Positions 1 to 6,143 of a stretch of 7,410 nucleotides of DNA are shown here, piece by piece. Below the pieces are notes generated by a model. The model was given only the letters and a program-made list of their open reading frames with translations. It was not told the DNA's origin and made no database searches. Location of the stretch: NCBI GenBank assembly GCA_003852805.1, contig RDDY01000068.1, positions 1-7,410 on the forward strand. Direction: 5' to 3'. Every line of letters begins with the position of its first letter. Positions within the stretch are counted from its first letter, which is position 1. The position numbers were made by a program, and so were the translations under genes. This DNA is from Chryseobacterium sp. (GTDB lineage: Bacteria > Bacteroidota > Bacteroidia > Flavobacteriales > Weeksellaceae).

Positions 1-2340
1 AAAGATTACAGTCTTTACATTTACGATGTGGCTTCCAACGCTGTGGCACCCATTAGATTCTCTACCAACAGTGGCGAAAGCTTGTCAAAAGAGCAGAACT
101 TTGAGACTCAGTCGAACATCAGCTATTTTGATGTTTCTCCGGACGGAAAGAAGATTGCTTTCGTCAGCCGCGGAGTGCTGTTTGTGTCCGATGTGGAAGG
201 CAAGTTTGTTCGCCAAATAACCGACGGCAAAGAGCGCGCGATGGAGGTGAAATGGCTGGCAGATAACAAAACACTGGTATACAACCAAACTTGGAACGGC
301 TATCAGAACTGGTTTCGCATCAGCGCAGAAATGGCTGAAGAACCGAAACAGCTAACATCTGAACTGCGCAACAACCGTGACCTTACTTTAAACCACGACA
401 GAACGCAAGCCGTCTACCTGAGTGGGCGAGACGAGGTGCGGCTGCTCGATCTGAAAAGCAACCAATCGCGGACGATTGTGACCGATGAGATTTGGGCGTT
501 CCAAAACTCGAAGCCGTCTTTTTCTCCGAACGGAGAGTATGTGCTTTTCTCTGCGAAGCGCAATTTTGAGTTGGATGTCTTTGTTCACAATTTGAAAAAC
601 GGGAAAACCATCAACCTGACCAATACGGGCGTAACCGAGGAGGACCCGGTTTGGTCACCCGACGGACGCTACATCTATTTTGCCAGCGACCGAACCAATC
701 CTTCGTATCCACTCGGGATGCAGCGTTCCAACATTTACCGGATGTCGCTGGACTGGTTTGATAAACCGTACAAATCCTCGGAATACGACAAGCTTTTCGT
801 CGAAGAAAAAAAGGAAAAGAAAGACGAGAAAAAAGACAAAGATAAAACCACGAAGAGGGACACGGTTGCGATAGTAAAACCATTGGTCGTAAATGCCGAC
901 GATGCCTTGGAGCGCGTTGAATTGGTGACCGATCGTTTCGGGTATCAGTCGGAGCCTCAGATTTTTGCGGACGGCAAAAAGCAATACTTGTTTTTCAACA
1001 GCAATCAAGACAACGGTAAATATGCTTTATGGCAAAAAACCTTCGAAGATTTCGGCACGTCCAAAACAGAGAAGGTCTCGGACAAAGGCGCCCGGCTATT
1101 GGTAAAGCAAGACAAGAATATCTTTGCGCTGATAGACAACAACATCCACAAATTTGCGTTGGGCAGCACGAAACCGTCGAAGATTGACATCAAACACAAT
1201 TTCAACAAGAACTTGGCGTCAGAGTTCAACCAGATGTTTTATGAAACCTGGGCCGGCGTGGAAGAGAACTTCTACGACGAGAACTTCCACGGTATCGACT
1301 GGCGCGCCATAAAAGAACGCTATGCGCAATATGTGCCGCACGTGAACAGCCGGAATGACCTCCGCATTTTATTGAATGATATGCTGGGCGAACTGGGCAG
1401 CTCACACACCGGTTTTAACACGGCGGGGAAAGAGGAGCGCAAACAGCTGAACTACGTGACAAACGAGACGGGATTGCTATTCAAAAAAGACAATCCGTTT
1501 GTGGTGGAGTCCGTTGTTCGGAAGTCGCCTGCCTTTTTGAAAGGCGTCGACATCAGACCGGGCGATGTTTTGGTAAAGGTTAACGGTCAACCATTGGACA
1601 AAACCCAAAACCGCGAGAGCTATTTTACAACCCCGACCATGCTTGACGAGATGACCTTGGAAGTCTCGCGGGGCGGAAGGTCCATCAGCACAAAAATCCA
1701 TCCCATTACAAACAACAGTTTAAAAGATTTGCTGTACGATGAATGGATCACGGACAATAAAGAACGTGTGAAGAAATGGAGCGGTGACAGGATTGCGTAT
1801 TCGTACATGAAGAATATGTCAACATCTGAGTTGGACCGCTTCCTGTTGGACATGGTGGAACAGGAGAACCGCAAAGACGCCGTCATCTTGGATTTGCGCT
1901 TCAACACCGGCGGCAACGTCCACGACAAGGTGCTCAGCTTCTTGGCGCAGCGTCCGTATTTGCAATGGAAATACCGCGAGGGTAAAATGACCATTCAGCC
2001 CAACTTTGCACCGTCGGGCAAGCCGATTGTTCTGCTCATCAACGAGTATTCTTTGAGCGATGCCGAGATGACCGCTGCCGGCTTCAAGGCGCTGAAGCTT
2101 GGTAAGATCATCGGTCAGGAAACCTACCGTTGGATTATCTTTACCTCAGCAAAGTCTCTGGTTGATGGCTCCGGTTATCGCCTGCCTGCGTGGGGTACTT
2201 ATACTTTGGACGGCCAAAATCTGGAGAAAACCGGCGTGGCTCCGGACATTTACGTCAAGAACAGCTTCTTGGACAGGTTGCACGACAAAGACCCGCAACT
2301 GGAACGGGCGGTACAGGAAGTGATGAAGGATCTGAAATAA
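1..2340 (+). CDS. Tricorn-type S41 serine peptidase, 5'-truncated by window edge
   Basis: The frame is open from base 1, so the GTG at 28 is an internal Val codon and the true start lies outside. 779 residues are visible; tricorn homologues run to about 1,050-1,090, so roughly 300 are missing. Order (window codon 1 = residue 1): PD40/WD40-like propeller blades with SPDG or SPNG turns (about 40-245); a Lys/Asp/Glu linker (268-287); more propeller-like sequence (about 295-395); a helical region; PDZ-like domain (about 491-560, with RPGDVLVKVNGQ); and the S41 core. Catalytic candidates are Ser468-His469 (GSSHTG), Ser686-Asp687 (SLSDAE) and Glu742 (LEKTGVAPD). Their spacings (217 and 56) nearly equal those of archaeal tricorn (H746, S965, E1023: 219 and 58), so the enzyme looks active. 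Known family role: breakdown of peptides and unfolded proteins. A periplasmic location is inferred, because the N-terminus is not visible. Monocistronic at its 3' end. Confidence 0.93.
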   Translation, partial: KDYSLYIYDVASNAVAPIRFSTNSGESLSKEQNFETQSNISYFDVSPDGKKIAFVSRGVLFVSDVEGKFVRQITDGKERAMEVKWLADNKTLVYNQTWNGYQNWFRISAEMAEEPKQLTSELRNNRDLTLNHDRTQAVYLSGRDEVRLLDLKSNQSRTIVTDEIWAFQNSKPSFSPNGEYVLFSAKRNFELDVFVHNLKNGKTINLTNTGVTEEDPVWSPDGRYIYFASDRTNPSYPLGMQRSNIYRMSLDWFDKPYKSSEYDKLFVEEKKEKKDEKKDKDKTTKRDTVAIVKPLVVNADDALERVELVTDRFGYQSEPQIFADGKKQYLFFNSNQDNGKYALWQKTFEDFGTSKTEKVSDKGARLLVKQDKNIFALIDNNIHKFALGSTKPSKIDIKHNFNKNLASEFNQMFYETWAGVEENFYDENFHGIDWRAIKERYAQYVPHVNSRNDLRILLNDMLGELGSSHTGFNTAGKEERKQLNYVTNETGLLFKKDNPFVVESVVRKSPAFLKGVDIRPGDVLVKVNGQPLDKTQNRESYFTTPTMLDEMTLEVSRGGRSISTKIHPITNNSLKDLLYDEWITDNKERVKKWSGDRIAYSYMKNMSTSELDRFLLDMVEQENRKDAVILDLRFNTGGNVHDKVLSFLAQRPYLQWKYREGKMTIQPNFAPSGKPIVLLINEYSLSDAEMTAAGFKALKLGKIIGQETYRWIIFTSAKSLVDGSGYRLPAWGTYTLDGQNLEKTGVAPDIYVKNSFLDRLHDKDPQLERAVQEVMKDLK

Positions 2341-2350
2341 ATAATTAAAC

Positions 2351-2384
2351 AAAACTGACGGTCGCGGGGCCGTCAGTTTTTTCT
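2351..2384 (+). terminator. Intrinsic terminator of the S41 peptidase gene
   Basis: A perfect 11-bp stem pairs AAAACTGACGG (2351-2361) with CCGTCAGTTTT (2370-2380). The loop is 8 bases (2362-2369), and the T run continues to 2382 before TTCT. It begins 10 bases after the TAA stop, so it should end the peptidase transcript and separate it from the next gene. Confidence 0.9.
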
Positions 2385-2450
2385 TCTCAGACAGAAGCGG
2401 ATTATTGCTAATTGCATCTATGGGCGTTCCTTAAAACAGTGTTTTCAGCA

Positions 2451-2458
2451 TATCTTTG
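2451..2458 (+). promoter_or_regulatory. TAnnTTTG -7 promoter box for the membrane-protein gene
   Basis: TATCTTTG matches the Bacteroidota -7 consensus TAnnTTTG exactly. No clear TTTG/TTG -33 element is present at the expected distance. Transcription would begin near 2462-2466, about 20 bases before the ATG at 2484. The box therefore argues against the longer TTG-initiated frame from 2412, which would start upstream of the mRNA. Confidence 0.6.
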
Positions 2459-2483
2459 TCGATTCGGAAAAGACAAGTATTTT

Positions 2484-3251
2484 ATGCAACCTGAGATTGT
2501 AAACAGAACTAAAGCTCCCTCGGAGAAAATATATTCAAAAAAAGCAATATGGTTCGGCAGCTTTTTAGGCGGACCGCTTAGCGCCGGCTACTTCTTGGCT
2601 TCGAACTTCAAATCATTCGGTCAACAGAACAGAGTTCGAAACACTTGGATGGTTGCGGTGGTTGCCACCGCCGTCCTCATTGCTATACTGTACTTCTTAC
2701 CTGATGATATCAACATCCCGAATTCTCTGATTCCACTGTTAACCGCAGCGGCCGCCGGTTATATAGCAGACCGCACACAGGGTCGTGAAATTGAAGCATT
2801 CGCCGCGGCAGGCGGCAGCTTCCATAAATGGTGGAATACAGCGCTAATAAGCATCGGTTTGGCGATCGCGTTGTTTGTACCGTTGGTCACCGGTGCTGCT
2901 ATTGCTGACAGCATCTCCGCACCGGCTTATACAGCAAGAGCATACGGCACGACGAAAAACGAGATCACATTTGATGTGAAAGAGATGTCGGTGGGCGAAG
3001 CGGATGCTCTGGCAGCTGCATTTGCCGAGACAGAATTTTTCAATGACAAGTTTACAAGATATGTGCTGGTGGAAAAATCAGGCAGTACCTATATCATTTA
3101 TCTCGAATTGATTGAAGGTGCGGTTGATAATCCTGCCTGGATGCTGGCATTGGTGAAAATTAAGGATGAAATGACCAAACTGCTGCCAAGACATACATTC
3201 GTCTTTAAAATTGTAGACGGCGGCGTTGAGAATGTGCTGAATACTATTTAA
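2484..3251 (+). CDS. Uncharacterised multi-pass membrane protein with C-terminal soluble domain
   Basis: 255 residues from the first in-frame ATG. The frame stays open back to a TTG at 2412, but that lies upstream of the promoter box at 2451-2458, so 2484 is preferred. A short polar N-terminus (1-20) precedes a Gly-rich hydrophobic stretch (about 22-40, GSFLGGPLSAGYFLASNF). Clear membrane helices follow at about 56-72, 79-95 and 119-141. After these come about 110 residues without a membrane segment, with alternating helix- and strand-like sequence (EADALAAAFAETEFF, then TYIIYLELIEG and HTFVFKIVDGG). The opening resembles small hypothetical membrane proteins of Bacteroidota with a GSFLGGP-(x)n-NFK-x-(F/L)-G pattern, but I cannot name a family or function. 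Topology is undetermined; the last domain could face either side. It stands alone, flanked by terminators. Confidence 0.8.
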   Translation: MQPEIVNRTKAPSEKIYSKKAIWFGSFLGGPLSAGYFLASNFKSFGQQNRVRNTWMVAVVATAVLIAILYFLPDDINIPNSLIPLLTAAAAGYIADRTQGREIEAFAAAGGSFHKWWNTALISIGLAIALFVPLVTGAAIADSISAPAYTARAYGTTKNEITFDVKEMSVGEADALAAAFAETEFFNDKFTRYVLVEKSGSTYIIYLELIEGAVDNPAWMLALVKIKDEMTKLLPRHTFVFKIVDGGVENVLNTI

Positions 3252-3342
3252 GCATTTGAGTCCGATTGACAGTTAGTCGCGTGGTTTATGTGTAAGAATT
3301 TTGCGGTGTACGAAGTGATGTAGGATGAAAAAACCAATAAAA

Positions 3343-3369
3343 AAAGCGGCTTAAAACCGCTTTCTTTTT
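3343..3369. terminator. Bidirectional terminator between convergent genes
   Basis: The stem AAAGCGG (3343-3349) pairs with CCGCTTT (3357-3363) around a 7-base loop. The right side runs into TTTCTTTTTA. The left side is preceded by a further A run (3339-3342), which reads as a T run on the - strand. It therefore works both for the + strand membrane-protein gene (about 90 bases after its stop) and for the - strand barrel copy (5 bases after its stop); the T tract is cleaner in the - direction. Confidence 0.85.
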
Positions 3370-4567
3370 ATAGAATGTTGTAGCTGAGAACCAGAGACAT
3401 CGCGGAGTAAGTCCATCCGATTATTTTTGGTTCCTGAATTCGGAATTCAGCGCCGTAACGGTTCTTGAATTTGTAACCGACTCCGTAAACAAAATTGGCT
3501 TGAGGAGTGAGTTTCCCTTTTGCTACCACCGAGCCATCGGCAAGAGAGGATTTGAAGTAATTATCACCGATGAGCACCTCGGGCGAGAACTGAGCATTTA
3601 TATAGATTGTGGAAGACTTGCTGACAAACATACTGTAGCGCGCTCCGAGCGGAAACTCGATGCTATTATATTTAATGGCATTGTACACGCTGCCGCCGGG
3701 AACATATTTGTTGGCAATAGCTTTATCCGCACTGTAAAATCTAAAAGTAGGCTCAAAGACAAACGACCATTTATTCTTGTTGAAAGGCAATACGTATTCC
3801 AACTCTACACCTGCGCCCAAATTTGCAGACATTACGAAATCGCGACGTCCGTTGTAAATGGAATCATCATGGTCATGCGCGTTGGAAAGAACAAGTCGCG
3901 GACGCACGGCAAGACGCAAACCTCCGTTCTTGGCGCCCGACGCTATTTTCTGCTCGACATATGTAGGGTCATTGCATCCGTTGTACTTTATAAACAGCTG
4001 TTGCAGATCTTTGTCTTGATAGCGCGCGGTACAAGTCGGTTTCGGAGATTTTATTGCATTCCAAAAGAATATTCAACTGCTTTCGGTAATCGTCGTTGTA
4101 ACCGATTTTGAAAGTTTCCAACTGATAAGGCTTGTAAACAAGCTGCTGCGTAGAACCGCTTTCCGCCCGGTAGAAATAGCGGATTAAACCATTGTCTATT
4201 TATACAATTTCATTTTCCCATCGTTCAGGACCTTCAGGAAATGCGTTTCTTCTACGAAATTCGGTTCGCGGTGTGCGCTCAGCTTGCGAAGGTCATTGCT
4301 TGACCGATCTATATTGACGGTTGCCCGAACGAAGGCGGAGTGGTCACCGATGCCGAACTGCGACAGTTCATCTAAACCTGCAGTCAGCGTTTCACCGTTT
4401 TCTTCAACTTTGTAGAGTATGCTAGACGGGTTGTTTACCCAATCCATGTTTTTTATGTAGACATCCTCACGGATTCCATCGTTACCTACAATGTAGCCTT
4501 GCTCAAAACGCACCTGCGCAAACTGCAAGACAGGCGACAGTGCAGCCAATAATAAAAGTGTTCTCAA
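3368..4567 (-). pseudogene. Frameshifted copy of an outer-membrane beta-barrel protein
   Basis: Read against the intact neighbour (4807-6021), this is a full-length homologue in three pieces: 4567-4202 (signal peptide and N-terminal domain), 4199-4029 (57 codons, shifted frame) and 4024-3368 (rest of the linker and the barrel). The first frame hits TAG at 4196-4198, right after KMKLYK. The shifted frame resumes the homology (IDNGLIRYFYRAESG, LVYKPYQLE) as far as SETDLY, then the original frame returns with RYQDKDLQQLF. The pieces sum to 397 residues against 404 for the paralogue. The start aligning with the paralogue's Met is a TTG (4567-4565), giving a 21-residue leader to QVRF in both. No other stop interrupts the pieces, so the breaks are recent or are sequence errors. 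If genuine, only about 122 residues of N-terminal domain would be made, without the barrel. The C-terminus is Leu, where the paralogue ends in Phe. Confidence 0.88.
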
Positions 4568-4580
4568 TTTGAAATTTTTG

Positions 4581-4588
4581 CAAAGATA
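4581..4588 (-). promoter_or_regulatory. TAnnTTTG -7 promoter box of the broken barrel gene
   Basis: The - strand reads TATCTTTG, an exact TAnnTTTG match, ending 13 bases before the TTG start at 4567. The implied leader is only about 10 bases. This box supports the 4567 start over the ATG at 4750, which lies upstream of it. No good -33 element is seen. Confidence 0.55.
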
Positions 4589-4679
4589 ATTTTTCCGATG
4601 AATGATGAAAGGGCTTTGCGTAATGGGTTTGCATTTCCGGAGACAACTGATTCCCGAAGATACATCAGCATAGGCTGAG

Positions 4680-4738
4680 GCCGATTGCCGCGATACAGAA
4701 CGGCATCCGTTTTCGGATGCCGTATAATAGAGATCGGC
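4680..4738. repeat. Nested inverted repeat with perfect 10-bp hairpin
   Basis: ACGGCATCCG (4700-4709) and CGGATGCCGT (4714-4723) form a perfect 10-bp stem around a TTTT loop. An outer pair, GCCGAT (4680-4685) with ATCGGC (4733-4738), could enclose it. Neither strand has a T run after the stem: the - strand continues TTCTGTATC. It lies 84 bases beyond the intact barrel gene's stop, so a weakened terminator or an mRNA 3'-end structure is the simplest reading. A dispersed palindromic repeat is possible. Confidence 0.7.
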
Positions 4739-4806
4739 TCGGTACGCCACTTTCAGGGCAACCGTCGTATGAGTAAACCGAGGACGGCTATGCCGGACGC
4801 AATCTA

Positions 4807-6021
4807 TCAGAAGAAATTATAACCCAAGATGAGCGAAAGCGAGTTAAATTTGCCGCTCCAGAACATATAATCTTGCAGGTTGTTGCGTGGCGTGAAATAC
4901 CGAAGTTCAAGGCTATAGCGGTCGCCGTATTTATAACCGGCGCCTAAAGCAAAATTCAATTTTCCGCTGATCTCCAGTTCACGGAACTGCGATCCGTCGT
5001 TACGGTTCAGTGTGAATTTCGAATCTAAATCTACTTGCGGCACCGCCAAGAAATTAAAGAAGAACTTAGAGTCATTGTTTAGGAACATGTAGTGTCGTAC
5101 GCCAAACGCCAACTCGATGGTTTGATAATCTGCTTTGGAGGTCAGCATTCCGCCGGACGCGTAAACCGCTTCGTGTTTTCCATCGCTTTTATATGATGCA
5201 TAAGTTGGCTCGAAAAGTGCGCCCCATTTTCCCTTGTTGAACGGAAGTATATATTCTGCTTCCAAACCGAGGCCGAAACCGATCTTGCCGTCTACTTCAT
5301 ACGACAGATTTCCGGAAGCGGCCGTCATTTTTGAGAAATTGACACGGGGACGGGCGGCCAGGTGAATACTGCTTGTACGTTTTTCTTGTATGTTCGCGTT
5401 TGCAGATGTTTCCGTTCCTGTACAGTTGTTGTACTCGTTGAAGAGGTTTTGCAGGCTGCGCTCGGTGTATTCTGTACGGTTGATCCGTCGGATGTTCATG
5501 GAAGGGCAATTTGCCAAATCCTCGAGTTGCCTGCGAAACTCAGTATTATAGCCTACGGTAACCTCGTCTACCGAATAAGGTTTATATATCAACTGCCGGG
5601 GCACTTGATTATCCATAGCGTAGAAATAACGCACCAAATTGCCATCGCGGTAGACATATAATTTTGCTTTACCGTCAGACAATTGACGAAGGAAAAGTTG
5701 CTCTGTGTTGAATTGTGGTTTCGAAGAAGAACTGAGCTGTTTAAGGTCGGATGAAGACCGGTCAATGTCTACATCGGCGCGCAAATAGGTTTCGCCGTCG
5801 TAAAAACCGAACATTTTTGCATTTTCAATGCTGTTGGTTTTGATGGCTTGGTCACTGTTTGCTCTGTATTCAAAAGCCGATGGATTGTTCAGCCATTCAT
5901 TGTTTTTTATCAATACCTCATGGCGTCTATTATCGTTATCGATGAAATATGCTTTTTCAAAGCGGACTTGTGCTTGGACCACACTGCAAAGGCTTAAAAA
6001 GAGTAGAGTAATTTTTTGCAT
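4807..6021 (-). CDS. Outer-membrane beta-barrel protein with N-terminal domain
   Basis: 404 residues from the ATG at 6021. Residues 1-17 form a signal peptide with a VQA|Q site; C12 does not sit in a good lipobox. An N-terminal domain follows (18 to about 160; QVRFEKAYFIDND, NNEWLNNPSAFEYR, DVDIDRSS, LFLRQLSDGKAKLY, RYFY). Next comes a polar linker with Cys172 and Cys200, both matched in the broken copy, suggesting a disulphide. From about 218 to 404 alternating aromatic and polar strands (RPRVNF, EAEYILPFNKGKWGALFEPTY, LAFGVRHYMF, GAGYKYGDRYSLELRY) end in terminal Phe, as expected of a small OmpA/OprF-like barrel. It belongs to a Flavobacteriia-type family. As I recall, some entries carry the misleading label 'tRNA modification GTPase', but no Walker A/G1 or NKxD motif is present. 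Ligand and function are unknown. Own promoter, divergent from hemN. Confidence 0.87.
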   Translation of the reverse strand: MQKITLLFLSLCSVVQAQVRFEKAYFIDNDNRRHEVLIKNNEWLNNPSAFEYRANSDQAIKTNSIENAKMFGFYDGETYLRADVDIDRSSSDLKQLSSSSKPQFNTEQLFLRQLSDGKAKLYVYRDGNLVRYFYAMDNQVPRQLIYKPYSVDEVTVGYNTEFRRQLEDLANCPSMNIRRINRTEYTERSLQNLFNEYNNCTGTETSANANIQEKRTSSIHLAARPRVNFSKMTAASGNLSYEVDGKIGFGLGLEAEYILPFNKGKWGALFEPTYASYKSDGKHEAVYASGGMLTSKADYQTIELAFGVRHYMFLNNDSKFFFNFLAVPQVDLDSKFTLNRNDGSQFRELEISGKLNFALGAGYKYGDRYSLELRYFTPRNNLQDYMFWSGKFNSLSLILGYNFF

Positions 6022-6046
6022 ACATATTGGTTTTATTTAATTGCGG

Positions 6047-6054
6047 CAAATATA
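6047..6054 (-). promoter_or_regulatory. TAnnTTTG -7 promoter box of the intact barrel gene
   Basis: The - strand reads TATATTTG, an exact TAnnTTTG match, ending 25 bases before the ATG at 6021. The leader would be about 20 bases and AT-rich, without a purine-rich ribosome site, as is usual in Bacteroidota. I see no TTTG -33 element at proper spacing. Confidence 0.6.
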
Positions 6055-6088
6055 AAGAAGTTGAACGTGAAGCGTGACAGATTTTCCT

Positions 6089-6125
6089 AAACCGGAAACA
6101 AAAGTCATTTTTTAAAACCGGCAAC
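6089..6125. repeat. 11-base direct repeat in the divergent promoter region
   Basis: AAACCGGAAAC (6089-6099) recurs as AAACCGGCAAC (6115-6125) with one mismatch, start to start 26 bases. The second copy lies just upstream of the hemN -7 box, within the spacer; the first lies about 35 bases upstream of the barrel gene's -7 box. The placement suits a regulator-binding pair, but I recognise no known operator. Confidence 0.4.
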
Positions 6126-6131
6126 GCTCCG

Positions 6132-6139
6132 TAACTTTG
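6132..6139 (+). promoter_or_regulatory. TAnnTTTG -7 promoter box of hemN, nearly leaderless
   Basis: TAACTTTG matches TAnnTTTG and is followed by CGTT and then the ATG at 6144. With transcription starting a few bases after the box, the mRNA would begin at or within a base or two of the start codon, leaving no room for a ribosome-binding site. The -33 area is only T-rich (around 6107-6113). Confidence 0.55.
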
Positions 6140-6143
6140 CGTT

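Larger units (their letters stand above)
4568..4806. other. Intergenic region between the tandem barrel copies
   Basis: This 239-base gap contains the promoter box of the downstream copy, a strong hairpin at 4700-4723, and a small TCAGC/GCTGA hairpin at 4665-4678 with an ATAG loop. The frame of the downstream gene is open back to an ATG at 4750, but that stretch has no resemblance to the paralogue, no signal-peptide character, and lies upstream of the promoter. I therefore read it as non-coding. I see no RNA gene or mobile-element ends. Confidence 0.6.
6022..6143. promoter_or_regulatory. Divergent promoter region between barrel gene and hemN
   Basis: 122 bases separate the two start codons. 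They hold both -7 boxes (6047-6054 on -, 6132-6139 on +), the AAACCGG direct repeat, and T-rich tracts. The two boxes are 77 bases apart, so a factor bound between them could affect both genes. I see no convincing FNR-type TTGAT-N4-ATCAA palindrome, although hemN genes are often oxygen-regulated. Confidence 0.6.

Noticed and set aside
1620..1994. 124-codon open frame on the - strand inside the S41 peptidase gene
   Set aside because: It is antisense to the PDZ-like and S41 domains with no supporting motif or promoter.
2412..2483. TTG-initiated N-terminal extension of the membrane-protein gene
   Set aside because: It would begin upstream of the TATCTTTG promoter box at 2451-2458, and the extra 24 residues have no conserved character; the ATG at 2484 fits the promoter.
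3500..4111. 203-codon open frame on the + strand antisense to the barrel pseudogene
   Set aside because: The - strand encodes a clear homologue of the neighbouring barrel protein across the same bases. The + frame has no recognisable domain, no promoter box and no paralogous counterpart opposite the intact copy.
4199..4204. Programmed ribosomal frameshift to express the full barrel copy
   Set aside because: Two separate shifts in precise places would be required, no slippery heptamer with a downstream structure is evident, and the intact paralogue needs none. Small deletions or sequence errors are simpler.
4568..4750. ATG-initiated 61-codon extension of the broken barrel copy
   Set aside because: It precedes the promoter box, runs through the hairpin, and would bury the signal peptide that aligns residue for residue with the paralogue's N-terminus.
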